A DNA stretch of 64,000 bases, from the NCBI RefSeq assembly GCF_000300335.1, contig NZ_AMRM01000016.1, positions 1-64,000 of the forward strand. Direction: 5' to 3'. The DNA is from Nitratireductor pacificus pht-3B (lineage in GTDB: Bacteria > Pseudomonadota > Alphaproteobacteria > Rhizobiales > Rhizobiaceae). The notes beneath the pieces are model-generated. The model was not told the origin of the DNA. It worked only from the letters and a program-made list of their open reading frames with translations, and made no database searches. This document shows positions 47,520-56,574 of the stretch, in pieces. Position 1 is the stretch's first letter. The number at the start of each line of letters is the position of its first letter. The position numbers were made by a program, and so were the translations under genes.

Positions 47520-47574
47520 TTTCGTGCATCTTGAAAGCCGCTATACCAGCGTCAGTTCTGTTTCGGAGACACCC

Positions 47575-48003
47575 ATGACTGACAAAGCCATCCGCCCGTT
47601 TCACCTGGCCTTTCCCGTCGACGACCTGGAAGCCGCCCGTTCCTTCTACAAGGGGCTGCTCGGGTGCGGCGAGGGGCGCAGTTCGCCCGACTGGGTCGAT
47701 TTCGATTTCCACGGCCACCAGATCGTCGCGCATCTGGCGCCCGACGCGTGCGGCAAGGCAGCGACCAACGCGGTCGACGGCCACGGCGTGCCGGTCCGTC
47801 ATTTCGGTCTGGTGATGGAGATGGACGAGTGGAAGGAAACCGCCGAACGCCTGAAGGCGGCGGGCGTCCAGTTCGTCATCGAACCCTATATCCGCTTCGA
47901 GGGCCGGCCGGGCGAGCAGGCGACCATGTTCTTCAGCGATCCGGCCGGCAACGCCGTCGAATTGAAGGCGTTCAAAAATCTCGACCAGCTGTTCGCCAAG
48001 TAG
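47575..48003 (+). CDS. VOC family protein (dioxygenase-like)
   Basis: This 142-residue single-polypeptide VOC protein begins [20 protein letters not shown]. Likely metal ligands are H10 (FHLAF), H76 (VRHFGLVME region) and E129 (AGNAVELK). It also has the conserved [18 protein letters not shown] stretch, which marks a widespread uncharacterised 'dioxygenase' VOC subgroup. GGAG precedes the start by 8 bases. It stands alone on the plus strand beside its presumed LysR regulator and converges with the SDR gene 7 bases away. Confidence 0.8.
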   Translation: MTDKAIRPFHLAFPVDDLEAARSFYKGLLGCGEGRSSPDWVDFDFHGHQIVAHLAPDACGKAATNAVDGHGVPVRHFGLVMEMDEWKETAERLKAAGVQFVIEPYIRFEGRPGEQATMFFSDPAGNAVELKAFKNLDQLFAK

Positions 48004-48010
48004 GCGCAGA

Positions 48011-48742
48011 TCAAAGCATCAGGCTGCCGACGCTGGCGCCGCCGCAGACGAACAGCGTCTGGCCGGTGACGAAGCTTGATTTCGGGTCGGCGAAGAACAT
48101 GAAGGCGTTGGTCACATCCTCGACCACGCCCAGCCTGCCGACGGGGATGCGGGTCGCAAGATCCGCTTCCTGCTCGCTGCCCTTCGGAATGATGCCCCAG
48201 AAATTGTCGGTCAGGATCGGCCCGGGCGCGACCACGTTGACGGTGATCTGGTGCGGGGCGAGTTCCAGCGCCCAGGTGCGCGCCATACCCATCATGCCGG
48301 CTTTCGAGGCGCCGTAGGCCGTCCGCGTCTTGGCGCCGAGTGCGGCGCGCGAGCCGTTGAACAGCACACGGCCGAAATGGCGCTCCTTCATGGCGGGCAG
48401 GAACGCCTGCAAGAGGGACAGCGCCGAGCCGAGATGAAGCTGCGCCAGCCCGGTGATGTCCTCCGGTTTCGCCTCCTCGATCAGGTTGGGCCAGATCAGC
48501 CCGGCATTCTGCACGAAATGCGTCACCTGGTGCTCCGCGGCGATCTCCGCCGCCGCCTGCCTCACCGCGTCCGCGTCGAGCAGGTCGGCCTCGACTGAGC
48601 TCAGCCGGTCATGGGTGAACTCCGGCGCGCGCCGGGCGACCGAGACGACGCGATAGCCTTCCGCCAGCATGCGCTGTGCCAGGTCCGCGCCGATCCCCTT
48701 GTTGCCGCCGGTGATGACGGCCGTCAATTCCATGTCCATCAT
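48011..48742 (-). CDS. SDR family oxidoreductase
   Basis: This 243-residue short-chain dehydrogenase keeps the full catalytic set: GGNKGIG cofactor loop, NAGLIW, a serine in NGSRAAL and the Y-A-S-K type pair (AYGASKAG). The ATG at 48742 overlaps the cyclase stop as ATGA and has AGGA 6 bases upstream. It is the last gene of the eight-gene Rieske oxygenase operon and could oxidise a cis-dihydrodiol or a hydroxyacyl-CoA made by the preceding enzymes. Confidence 0.87.
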   Translation of the reverse strand: MMDMELTAVITGGNKGIGADLAQRMLAEGYRVVSVARRAPEFTHDRLSSVEADLLDADAVRQAAAEIAAEHQVTHFVQNAGLIWPNLIEEAKPEDITGLAQLHLGSALSLLQAFLPAMKERHFGRVLFNGSRAALGAKTRTAYGASKAGMMGMARTWALELAPHQITVNVVAPGPILTDNFWGIIPKGSEQEADLATRIPVGRLGVVEDVTNAFMFFADPKSSFVTGQTLFVCGGASVGSLML

Positions 48743-49563
48743 TGCGCATCCTTGTTCGGCAAGCCTTGGTTGGGAACCAGGGCGATCACGCGCAGCGGAC
48801 TGCCCGTCCCGTTCCTGATCTTCAGCGGCGTGGCGATCAGCATCGCGCCCGTCGCCGGCAGGCGGTCCAGGTTGTTGAGGCATTGCAGGCCATAGCGTCC
48901 CGCGCCGTGCAGGAAGAAATGCGCCGGGTAGGGCGGCGTGTAATGCGCGCCCTGGCCGGCGTCGGTGCCGACCGTCTCCGTGCCGAAGCCGCGAATGCCG
49001 CGTTCATCGACCAGCAGGCGCATCGCCTCCGGCGTCGGGCCGGGCGAATGCGCGCCGTCGTCGCGCATGTTGAGATAGGCTGCACCCCGCCGCTTCGACC
49101 AGTCGGTGCGCATCAGCACCCAGCTTCCCTCCGGGATGCGGCCGTTCTCCGCCTCCCATGCGGCGATCACCTCCGGCGTCAGCTCGAAATCCTCGTTTGC
49201 CTTGGCGCCTTGCGAACAGTCGATCACGCAGACGGGGCCGATGAAGCGTTCGGCCGGGATTTCATCGACGCTGCCGTTCGGCACGTCGCGGCCGGAGACC
49301 CAGTGCGAGGGTGCGTCGAAATGGGTTCCCGTGTGCTCGCCGCAGGTGAAGTTGTGCCATTTCCATGCCGGACCGCGATGATCGTAGGCGGAAATCTCCT
49401 CCATGCGGAAGCGGGCGCACTGGCCGAATTCCGGCGGCAGGACGATGACGGGGAAATCCGGGTCGAGCGTGTGCGTCAGGTCGACTACCTCGACCGCGCC
49501 GGAGACGAGCGCCAGCGCGAGGTCGCCCAGAAGGGCGGCGGGATTGGATGCCTGGACGCTCAT
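48739..49563 (-). CDS. Cyclase family hydrolase (kynurenine formamidase/isatin hydrolase fold)
   Basis: This 274-residue metal-dependent hydrolase belongs to the PF04199 family. Its metal motif HTGTHFDAPSHW is complete, and further conserved histidine and glutamate residues occur later (GTETVGTD, AHYTPPYPAHFFLH). Known members open lactams or formamides, for example isatin hydrolase and kynurenine formamidase. It lies in the operon between the DUF35-SDR fusion and an SDR, with ATGA overlaps on both sides. The substrate is unknown; ring opening of a lactam or lactone would fit. Confidence 0.86.
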   Translation of the reverse strand: MSVQASNPAALLGDLALALVSGAVEVVDLTHTLDPDFPVIVLPPEFGQCARFRMEEISAYDHRGPAWKWHNFTCGEHTGTHFDAPSHWVSGRDVPNGSVDEIPAERFIGPVCVIDCSQGAKANEDFELTPEVIAAWEAENGRIPEGSWVLMRTDWSKRRGAAYLNMRDDGAHSPGPTPEAMRLLVDERGIRGFGTETVGTDAGQGAHYTPPYPAHFFLHGAGRYGLQCLNNLDRLPATGAMLIATPLKIRNGTGSPLRVIALVPNQGLPNKDAQ

Positions 49564-50819
49564 GCGGCGCCTCCGTCGGTTTCGCTCATTTCGCGTTCGA
49601 GGATCTTCGGGCCGGCGCGCCAGCGGTCGATCAGATCCTGCGCCACGTCGCCGACGAAGACGTCTTCCAGCCCGTCCTTCAGCCCGGCGACCACCGCCTT
49701 CGCCAGCGCCTGCGGCGCCACCTTGGGCGGGGGCAGGGGCTGGTGCCAGTCGTCGTCGGTCGGGCCGGCATAGACGTTCATCACCCGCACCCCGCCCGGC
49801 CGCATCTCGGCGCGCAGGCATTGCGTGAGCGAATAGGCGGCGGCGCTCGATGCCGAGAACGCGCCCAGCGCCGGCAGGTTGGAGTAGGCATAGACCGACA
49901 GGATGTTGACCCAGGCGGCGGCGCTGTTCTGACCGTCGGCGCCGCGTCCGAGCATGGCCGGGCCGAAGGCCTGCGCCAGCCGCATCAGGCCGAGATAGTT
50001 CACCTCCATCTCGTCGCGGGCGAACACCGTGTCGCCGCGCGCCAGGATGCCGCCGGGGCGCATGAAGCGGGCGTTGTTGACGAGAATGTCCGTCTTGCCG
50101 CCGATTTCGGCTGCAAGCTCGGCGACGGAGGACGTGTCCGTCACGTCGAGCGGCAGGAGCTGGACGCCGGGGATTGCCGCGAGTTCGTCCCGGTGCGGGT
50201 AGGGCCGCCAGCCCTCCGCCTCGCCGACGAAGATGATCGAGGCTTCGGCCTTGGCGAAGGCCTGCGCCAGCGCCAGAGCGTTGCCGCTGCGCGCGTCGGT
50301 GATCAGCACGCGGCGGAATTTCGGATTGGCGGTCATCTCGCGCAGTTGCGGATCGTCTTCCATGTTCTGCGTCCTCTCGGCGGGGAGCGCGAACAGCACG
50401 CCCTGTCCCGATTTGTCGAGCCTGTTGCTGATGCGCACCGCGCCGCCCCGCGCCACGTCGCCATGCACATGGCAGATGATCGACGGGCCGGCCTCGAGCC
50501 GGACCGTGCCGACGCGCCAGGGCGTGCGCTCGCGGAAATAGGTGCTGGTGCTGGTGCGCACGGTCGTCTCGGCGATCAGCCTGCCCTCCGGCGCGATGTC
50601 CTTCCACGGCAGATCGACCGAAAGGCATGTGCCGCAGGCGTCGCGCGGCGGGTACTGCACCGTGCCGCATTTGGCGCAGACCTGCAGCATGAAGCGGCCT
50701 TCGGCGGCGGCGGCCGTCAGGCCGAGCGCGGCGCGGCTGCGCGCGCCCGATGGCAGGGTCTGGACGCGGGTGCGTTGTTGCGGGTCCTTCTTCGGCGGCG
50801 GCGCGATGGGCGTTGTCAT
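49560..50819 (-). CDS. DUF35 (zinc ribbon + OB fold) fused to an SDR-like domain
   Basis: This 419-residue protein has two parts. Residues 1-150 are a DUF35 module: zinc-ribbon cysteines C48, C51, C62 and C65, then an OB fold (VGTVRLEAGPSIICHV). Residues 165-419 are SDR-like (RRVLITDARSG cofactor strand, NNARFMRPG), but the catalytic tyrosine and lysine positions after S308 are F321 and S325, so this half is probably not a normal dehydrogenase. DUF35 proteins usually partner thiolase-fold enzymes, and the thiolase-like gene lies directly upstream with ATGA overlap. Confidence 0.85.
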   Translation of the reverse strand: MTTPIAPPPKKDPQQRTRVQTLPSGARSRAALGLTAAAAEGRFMLQVCAKCGTVQYPPRDACGTCLSVDLPWKDIAPEGRLIAETTVRTSTSTYFRERTPWRVGTVRLEAGPSIICHVHGDVARGGAVRISNRLDKSGQGVLFALPAERTQNMEDDPQLREMTANPKFRRVLITDARSGNALALAQAFAKAEASIIFVGEAEGWRPYPHRDELAAIPGVQLLPLDVTDTSSVAELAAEIGGKTDILVNNARFMRPGGILARGDTVFARDEMEVNYLGLMRLAQAFGPAMLGRGADGQNSAAAWVNILSVYAYSNLPALGAFSASSAAAYSLTQCLRAEMRPGGVRVMNVYAGPTDDDWHQPLPPPKVAPQALAKAVVAGLKDGLEDVFVGDVAQDLIDRWRAGPKILEREMSETDGGAA

Positions 50820-52000
50820 GCGGCCGCTCCCGAGATGATGGCCGCGTTGGAGCAGACGCCGCGGTCGAAATTGATGACGCCGAAGCCGGAGACCAGCGCC
50901 GTGCGGGCATTCTTTACCTGGGTCGGGCCGGCGCCGCCGGTCACCTGGCGGATCGCCTCGACCAGCCCGATATACCCGCCGGCAGCACCCGCCTGGCCGG
51001 CCGAAAGCTGGCCGCCAGAGGTGTTGTGCGGAAAGTCTCCGGCGATCGTCAGGTCGTGCGCGCGGACGAAGGCCGGGCCTTCGCCCTTGCCGCAGAAGCC
51101 CAGATCCTCCATCTGCATCATCGAGATGACGGGATAATCGTCATAGGTCTGCAAGAGGTTGATGTCGTCGGGCTTTGCGTCGGCCATGGCGTAGAGCTCG
51201 TCCACGTCCATCGCCCAGCCGCCGCGCATCTGGATCGGGTCCTCCGGAAAGGCGTTGTGGCGCTCGATGGTCGAGCGGATATACGCGCAAGGCAGGCCGG
51301 CGGCGCGGGCGTCTTCCTCGCGCATCACGAGAAAGGCCTCCGCCCCGCCCACCGGCATGACGCAGTCGAACAGCGCGATCGGATCGGAGATCATGCGCGC
51401 GCCGAGATAGTGTTCCATCGTCAGCGGCGTCTTCATCACCGCATGCGGGTTCTTCAGCGCGTTGTCGCGCTGGGCGACGCAGATGCGGCCGAAATCCTCG
51501 CGCGTCGCGCCATAGGCCGTCATGTAGTGATCGGTCAAAAGCGCGAAGCAGGCATTGGGCCCGCCGGCGCCATAGGGATAGGACGCATCCTGCGCGAAGC
51601 GGCTGAAGCTCGACAGCATGCGGCGGAAACTGTCCACCTGGTTGGTGTCGCCGGCGACGCAGGCCACGATGTCCGCATCGCCCGCCTGCACGGCGCGGGC
51701 CGCACGCCGCAGCGCCGCCACGCCGCTTGCCCCGCCCATCGGGATATGGTCGAGCCAGCGCGGCGTCAGCCCCAGATGCTGGGTCAGGCCGACCGCCGTG
51801 TCGGGAAACAGCGAGAAGCTGGCGACGGAAAAGCCGTCGACATCGCGCGGGGAGAGGCCCGCCGCCTGGAGCGACTGCCGCAGCGCGCGGGCGATCCACC
51901 AATGGGCGGTCTCCTTCGAGAAGCGCTGATAGGGAACGGTCGCCGGCGCCGCCAGCACGACGCCGTCATAGCTCTTGCGGGCAATGGAGCGTCCCGCCAC
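50816..52000 (-). CDS. Thiolase-like (SCP-x/Ltp family) protein without catalytic cysteine
   Basis: This 394-residue protein has the thiolase fold, but the usual CASG nucleophile is replaced: the segment reads MGGASG with G90 in the cysteine position. The C-terminal half has HNTSGGQLSAGQAGAAGG instead of the GHP motif. Such Ltp-type proteins pair with DUF35 partners; Ltp2 is a retro-aldolase acting on acyl-CoA side chains. The GTG start at 52000 overlaps the ligase stop (TAGTG) by one base. A C-C bond cleavage on a CoA ester is the favoured guess. Confidence 0.85.
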   Translation of the reverse strand: MAGRSIARKSYDGVVLAAPATVPYQRFSKETAHWWIARALRQSLQAAGLSPRDVDGFSVASFSLFPDTAVGLTQHLGLTPRWLDHIPMGGASGVAALRRAARAVQAGDADIVACVAGDTNQVDSFRRMLSSFSRFAQDASYPYGAGGPNACFALLTDHYMTAYGATREDFGRICVAQRDNALKNPHAVMKTPLTMEHYLGARMISDPIALFDCVMPVGGAEAFLVMREEDARAAGLPCAYIRSTIERHNAFPEDPIQMRGGWAMDVDELYAMADAKPDDINLLQTYDDYPVISMMQMEDLGFCGKGEGPAFVRAHDLTIAGDFPHNTSGGQLSAGQAGAAGGYIGLVEAIRQVTGGAGPTQVKNARTALVSGFGVINFDRGVCSNAAIISGAAA

Positions 52001-53637
52001 TAGGCCGCCCGCCTTTTCTTCATCGCGCGCGTGTCGGTGGTCGCCGGATCGTCGAGCAGCCGCGTCACCAGCGCCTTCAGTTCGCTGCGCTGGATCTTTT
52101 GCGTCGAGGTCAGCGGGAGCGCATCGACGAAGGCGATGTAGCCCGGCACCTTGTAGTAGGCGACGCGCTCCAGGCACCATTCGGCGATGGCGCGGGCGCG
52201 TGCCTCGTTGCGCTCGCCGTCCACGACCAGGCAGGCGAACACCTCGTCGCCGCGCAGCTCGTCGGGGGCAGCCGCCACGGCCGCAGCCCTGATCTCGGGA
52301 TGCTGCATGAGGAAGGATTCAACCTCGACGGCGGCAATGTTCTCGCCCGAGCGGCGGATGACGTTCTTCTTGCGGTCGACGAAAAAGAAATCGCCGTCGG
52401 CATCGCGCATGACGATGTCGCCGGTGTGGAACCAGCCGCCTTCCCAGGCCTCGGCGGTCGCCTCCGGGTTGGCGTAATATTCGGAGAAGAAGCCGAAGCG
52501 GGGATCCTCGCCCGCATGCCGCACCAGAAGCTCGCCGGGTTCTCCGGCCGCCGCCTCGCTTCCGTCGTCGGCGACGACCCGCGCCTCGATGTCCGGTCCC
52601 GGCTGGCCGAGGCAGTTGGTGCCGCGCTTGCGCGGCTCGTGGTTGGCGACGATCACCGCGCCGGCGCCGGTCTCGGTCATCGCCCAGCCCTCGACCAGCG
52701 GAATGCCGAAGCGTTCCTCGAAGGGGCCGTGCAGCTTCGCGTCGATGCCCGCGCCGAAGCCGAAGCGCACCGCATGGGCGCGGTCGTCGGGGGAGGATGC
52801 GGCTTTCATGAGCATGGACGGCATGACGCCGAGATAATGCAGGCAGGTGGCGCGGCTGTCACGCACGCTCTGCCACCAGCTGCGCGGGTGGAAGCGGTCG
52901 AGCGCGGTCAGGCAGCCGCCGACCGTCACCATGGCCATCAGCGAATAGGCCATGGCGTTCATGTGGAAGATCGGCAGCGGCGTGATCATGCGCTCGCCGT
53001 CCTCGTTCATCGCGCAGATGCCGCCGGAGCGGGCATACCAGCCGCCCGAATGCAGAAAATAGAGGTTCGAGAGCACGCAGCCCTTGGGCTTGCCCGTGGT
53101 GCCGGAGGTGTAGAGCATCGCCGCCTCGCGGGCGAGCGCGTCGCCGCCGGGCCGCTCGAGGCCGGCAAGGCGCGGGACCACGGCCGGGGGAGCCGCCTCG
53201 GGCGTCATCACCGGGAAGCCGGCGCCGGAGGCTTCCGCCGCCTTCTCCAGATCGGCAACGCGCGAGGCGATGGCGACCGCCAGGACCGGACGCGAATGGC
53301 CGGCCATGTATTCGAGCTCGGCCGACTGCAGGTCGGGATTGACCGGCACGACCGACAGGCCGAGCGCGTTCAGCGCGAACCAGTGCAGGAAGAAGGCGGG
53401 TCGGTTCTCCATCAGCAGCATGACGCGCATGCCCGTCCGGTAGCCCGCCTGCCGGTAGGCGTCGCGCAGGCGCTCGATCTCTTCGAGCGCCGCGCCATAG
53501 AGGATCTCGCCGGCGGGAATGCCGTAGATGTCGGCGGTTTCCTGCATCACGTTGAGGAACGGGCGCTGCGGCCAGCGGCGGGCGGAGGCGTCGAAGGCGG
53601 CGAAGACCGTGTCGTGGGGCGGAATTTCGGATGTCAT
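52000..53637 (-). CDS. Acyl-CoA synthetase / AMP-dependent ligase
   Basis: This 545-residue enzyme activates a carboxylate as a CoA thioester with ATP. The P-loop YTSGTTGKPKG is at 176-186. The middle motif is GWAMTETG, the hinge FFVDRKKNVIRRSGENI, and the C-terminal catalytic lysine is in TSTQKIQRSELK. It resembles caiC/crotonobetaine-type ligases more than benzoate-CoA ligases. It follows the oxygenase beta subunit by 13 bases, so an oxygenated aromatic or alicyclic acid is the probable substrate. Confidence 0.9.
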   Translation of the reverse strand: MTSEIPPHDTVFAAFDASARRWPQRPFLNVMQETADIYGIPAGEILYGAALEEIERLRDAYRQAGYRTGMRVMLLMENRPAFFLHWFALNALGLSVVPVNPDLQSAELEYMAGHSRPVLAVAIASRVADLEKAAEASGAGFPVMTPEAAPPAVVPRLAGLERPGGDALAREAAMLYTSGTTGKPKGCVLSNLYFLHSGGWYARSGGICAMNEDGERMITPLPIFHMNAMAYSLMAMVTVGGCLTALDRFHPRSWWQSVRDSRATCLHYLGVMPSMLMKAASSPDDRAHAVRFGFGAGIDAKLHGPFEERFGIPLVEGWAMTETGAGAVIVANHEPRKRGTNCLGQPGPDIEARVVADDGSEAAAGEPGELLVRHAGEDPRFGFFSEYYANPEATAEAWEGGWFHTGDIVMRDADGDFFFVDRKKNVIRRSGENIAAVEVESFLMQHPEIRAAAVAAAPDELRGDEVFACLVVDGERNEARARAIAEWCLERVAYYKVPGYIAFVDALPLTSTQKIQRSELKALVTRLLDDPATTDTRAMKKRRAA

Positions 53638-53650
53638 GCCGGCCGCCGTC

Positions 53651-54133
53651 TCAGAGGAACATCTGGATGTTGCCGAAGGCGGCGTCGGAATTCAAAAGAT
53701 CGACGCGCTTGTGGGTGATCTTCAGCCGGCCGTCGATCAGCTTCAGCTCATGCCGCGCGGTGGCGGCGAGCAGGATCTGGTCGTCGAGGCGCGTCTCCGC
53801 ATAATGGAAGGCCGTGTGCGTGACATACTCGCCCTTCGCCTCGTCCATCTGGTCGACGAAGGGGCGGTTCAGCACGTGGTGGCAGCGCGTCTTCGGCTTC
53901 TGCGAGAAGGTGCGCTCGCCCTTGAAGCGCTCGATGCGCAGCTTGCGCATGAAGGCGTCCTCGTGCAGCAGCGAGGTGACGTGCTTGTCGTCCTGTTGGT
54001 TGTAGTCGAGCGGCATCCAGTAGTAGCTGTCGTGCGTCCACAGGTCGAGCCACTCGTCGAAGCGGCCGTCGTCCAGCATGCGCGCTTCCTCGTAGACGAA
54101 GTCGATCAGGTCGTCGCGGGTCGGGAAGGTCAT
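53651..54133 (-). CDS. Aromatic-ring-hydroxylating oxygenase, beta subunit
   Basis: This is the small structural subunit of the Rieske oxygenase, 160 residues with the SnoaL-like cone fold. Typical stretches are RDDLIDFVYEEARMLDDGRF near the start and FVDQMDEAKGEYVTHTAFHYAETR-like strands later. The start ATG at 54133 overlaps the alpha-subunit stop as ATGA, so the two are made in equal amounts. Length is normal for beta subunits such as NagH or BenB. Confidence 0.9.
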   Translation of the reverse strand: MTFPTRDDLIDFVYEEARMLDDGRFDEWLDLWTHDSYYWMPLDYNQQDDKHVTSLLHEDAFMRKLRIERFKGERTFSQKPKTRCHHVLNRPFVDQMDEAKGEYVTHTAFHYAETRLDDQILLAATARHELKLIDGRLKITHKRVDLLNSDAAFGNIQMFL

Positions 54134-55464
54134 CGCGCGTCTCCTTCCATCGTCATCGTCATGTATTTGCTCCAGGCGTGGAACTGGTTGCGCATCTGCC
54201 GCTCGGTGGTGCCGTTCTCGACAGCGATCTCGTCGAAATCCTCGCCCGGCGTGTAGAGCCGCTGTACGTTGACCCATTCGAGGCCGTCGGAATGCAGCCC
54301 CTCCTGCGCGCGCTCGTACATCTCCAGATCGTCATGGCCGACCATGGAGGTGGGCGCGTTGATCAGGCGGTTGTACATGGCGGTGCGCTCAAGCAGCATG
54401 TCGGGCGCGCCGACCAGCCGGTAGATGTAGCTCTCGACCAGCGTCCGGTTGGCGGCGACCGGCTTGAACAGGCGCAGCTGCTGGATCGGCCCCTTGATCA
54501 TGATGTTCGGGAAATAGACCGTGTTGTGCCGGTTTTCCCCGAGGATCGCCTGCGCGCGCTCCTCGCCATAGGCCTCGACCATCTGCTCGTAGTAGCCGGG
54601 AATGGCGGAATAGTCGGAATGGATCGAGTGATGCACGCCGGTGTGGCCGTGGCCGTTCGGCCAGGTGCGGATGCCCATGTTCTCGAAGAACTCATAGGGG
54701 CTCATGAAGGGCGCGATGACCTCCATCGCCATCGGCTTCTTGGTGCCCTCGGGCTTGTCCATCGCCTCCCAGAGCTGGATCGCCGTGCCGGCGGAGCTTT
54801 CATGCGCCACCATCGGGTGGCATGTGTCCGTCTGGTTCTCGACGAGCATCTTCCAGTTGCAGCGGTGCATGTAGCGCAGCGGCGGCCCGGCCACCTCCAG
54901 CCGGCCCTCCGGCGAGCGGTCCACCATGTTGTCGATAGAACTCAGCGAATCCCCGAAGAAGGTCTCGAAATCCGGGCCATCCGCGTTGAGGCGGGCGAAG
55001 ACGAAGCCGCGATAGTTCTTCACCGCGCCGACCGGCGCCATGCCCCTGACGGATTCGCTCTCCTCGAGCCCCGTGTCCTTGTAGCCCTTGCGCAGCGGGA
55101 TCGCGAGCAGGCAGCCATCGGTCTTGAACGACCAGGCATGGTAGGGGCAGCGGAAGAACTTTCCTGTGTTGCCTGAGCGGTCGATGGCGATCTTCGTGCC
55201 CTTGTGCGGGCAGCGATTGTGCAGGACGTAGATCTCGTTGTCGGAATGGCGAACCATGATGACCGGCTGCGTGCCGATCTCGGTGGTGAAATAGTCGCCC
55301 TTGTTTGGTGTCTGGCTGTCATGGCCGACGAAGACCCAGGTGTTGGCGAAGAGATGCTTCATCTCCAGTTCGAACACATCCTGGTCGATATAGATGTCGC
55401 GATGCACTTCGGTCGGGCGCACCAGGGCTTCGATGGCTTTGCGGTCGCTGGCATATCGGCTCAT
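54130..55464 (-). CDS. Aromatic-ring-hydroxylating oxygenase, Rieske alpha subunit
   Basis: This 444-residue catalytic subunit oxygenates an aromatic or alicyclic acid. The Rieske cluster ligands are C85, H87, C106 and H109. The mononuclear iron site includes D213, H216 and H221 in NQTDTCHPMVAH, plus a later aspartate. It belongs with alpha subunits of the benzoate/salicylate hydroxylase kind, but the exact substrate cannot be read. The ATG at 55464 follows GGGAG by 9 bases. It sits 37 bases after the reductase gene and overlaps the beta-subunit gene. Confidence 0.92.
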   Translation of the reverse strand: MSRYASDRKAIEALVRPTEVHRDIYIDQDVFELEMKHLFANTWVFVGHDSQTPNKGDYFTTEIGTQPVIMVRHSDNEIYVLHNRCPHKGTKIAIDRSGNTGKFFRCPYHAWSFKTDGCLLAIPLRKGYKDTGLEESESVRGMAPVGAVKNYRGFVFARLNADGPDFETFFGDSLSSIDNMVDRSPEGRLEVAGPPLRYMHRCNWKMLVENQTDTCHPMVAHESSAGTAIQLWEAMDKPEGTKKPMAMEVIAPFMSPYEFFENMGIRTWPNGHGHTGVHHSIHSDYSAIPGYYEQMVEAYGEERAQAILGENRHNTVYFPNIMIKGPIQQLRLFKPVAANRTLVESYIYRLVGAPDMLLERTAMYNRLINAPTSMVGHDDLEMYERAQEGLHSDGLEWVNVQRLYTPGEDFDEIAVENGTTERQMRNQFHAWSKYMTMTMEGDAR

Positions 55465-55501
55465 GGCTGGCGTGCTCCCTTTCTGATGCTGCGTCCCGGC
55501 T

Positions 55502-56467
55502 CTAGAGATCGAGGACGAGGCGGCTGGATTTGGCGCGTGAGACGCAGATCTGCATGACGTCGTTGGCGGCGCGCTCGTCATCGGTGAGGATGACGTCTCG
55601 GTGGTCCGGGATGCCTTCGATCACCGCCGTCTGGCAGATGCCGCAGTCGCCGCGCTGGCAATCGTAGATCAGGTCGACGCCCTCGGCCTCCAGCACCTCG
55701 ATGATGGACTTGCCGGGCGGGACGGTGAAGACCTGGCCCGTCGAGCTGATCTCCACCTCGAAGGGCTGGTCGCCGGTCTCCGCCTTGGGCGCGTCGAACA
55801 GTTCGAAATGCACGTGGTCCTTGGCGATGCCGCGCGCATGGGCGATCTCGCGCACCGCCTCGATCATGCCGCGCGGGCCGCAGACATAGATATGGCCCTC
55901 CGCCGGCGCCCTGCCGATCAGCGCTTTCAGGTCGATGCAGGTCTCTGGTTCGTCGTCGCAGTGAATGGTCAGCGCGCCCTCGTCGATGGCAGCGAGCTCG
56001 TCGACAAAGGCGAGCAGGACGCGCGAGCGGCCGGCATAGTGAAACGCGAACGGGCGGCCCTTCGCCTTCAGTTCCGAGGCCATCGAGATCAGCGGCGTCA
56101 CGCCGATGCCGCCGGCGATCAGCAGCACGGGGGCGTCGGTGTCGGCCAGCGCGAAATCGTTGCGGGGCAGGGAGGCATCGATCACGTCGCCGGCGGCGAG
56201 GCCGTGCATGTGACGCGAGCCGCCCTTGCCGTCCTCCTCCAGGCGGATGCCCAGGCGATAGGTGGCGGGCTGCGCGGTGGCGGCCGTGTCGGGAAGCGTG
56301 TTGACGAGCGAATAGTGCCGGTCGGTGCCGTCGGGCAGGGTGACGCGGATATGCGCGCCGGCCGTGAAGCCGGGCAGCGTGCCGCCGTTCTCGGCAGCCA
56401 GCTCGAGGGTTCTGACCTGCGCCGTCAGCGCCGTCGTTTCAAGCACCCTGAGCCTGAGTTCACCCAT
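55502..56467 (-). CDS. Oxygenase reductase (FNR domain + C-terminal [2Fe-2S] ferredoxin)
   Basis: This 321-residue VanB/phthalate-dioxygenase-reductase-type protein passes electrons from NADH to the Rieske subunit. It has a flavin domain (HYSLVNTLPD), an NAD domain (LLIAGGIGVTPLISMA, YVCGPRGMIEAV) and a C-terminal ferredoxin with CQRGDCGIC and a later cysteine in QICVS. GGAGGAGG precedes the ATG at 56467. It is the first gene of the leftward operon, divergent from the TRAP-marR operon. Confidence 0.92.
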   Translation of the reverse strand: MGELRLRVLETTALTAQVRTLELAAENGGTLPGFTAGAHIRVTLPDGTDRHYSLVNTLPDTAATAQPATYRLGIRLEEDGKGGSRHMHGLAAGDVIDASLPRNDFALADTDAPVLLIAGGIGVTPLISMASELKAKGRPFAFHYAGRSRVLLAFVDELAAIDEGALTIHCDDEPETCIDLKALIGRAPAEGHIYVCGPRGMIEAVREIAHARGIAKDHVHFELFDAPKAETGDQPFEVEISSTGQVFTVPPGKSIIEVLEAEGVDLIYDCQRGDCGICQTAVIEGIPDHRDVILTDDERAANDVMQICVSRAKSSRLVLDL

Positions 56468-56542
56468 CGTCGAAATCCTCCTCCCGCCATGGGGACTTCG
56501 TTCGGCCTGCACTCGCGTTGGCCATCCTCCATGGTCGGAAGA

Positions 56543-56560
56543 ATATGAAATTGCATATTT
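56543..56560. promoter_or_regulatory. Candidate MarR operator 1 in the divergent spacer
   Basis: AATATG (56543-56548) and CATATT (56555-56560) are perfect inverted repeats with a 6-base spacer AAATTG, an 18-bp AT-rich site 76 bases from the reductase start. Shape and composition fit MarR-family operators. Confidence 0.5.
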
Positions 56561-56574
56561 CTCCCTGTCAAGCT

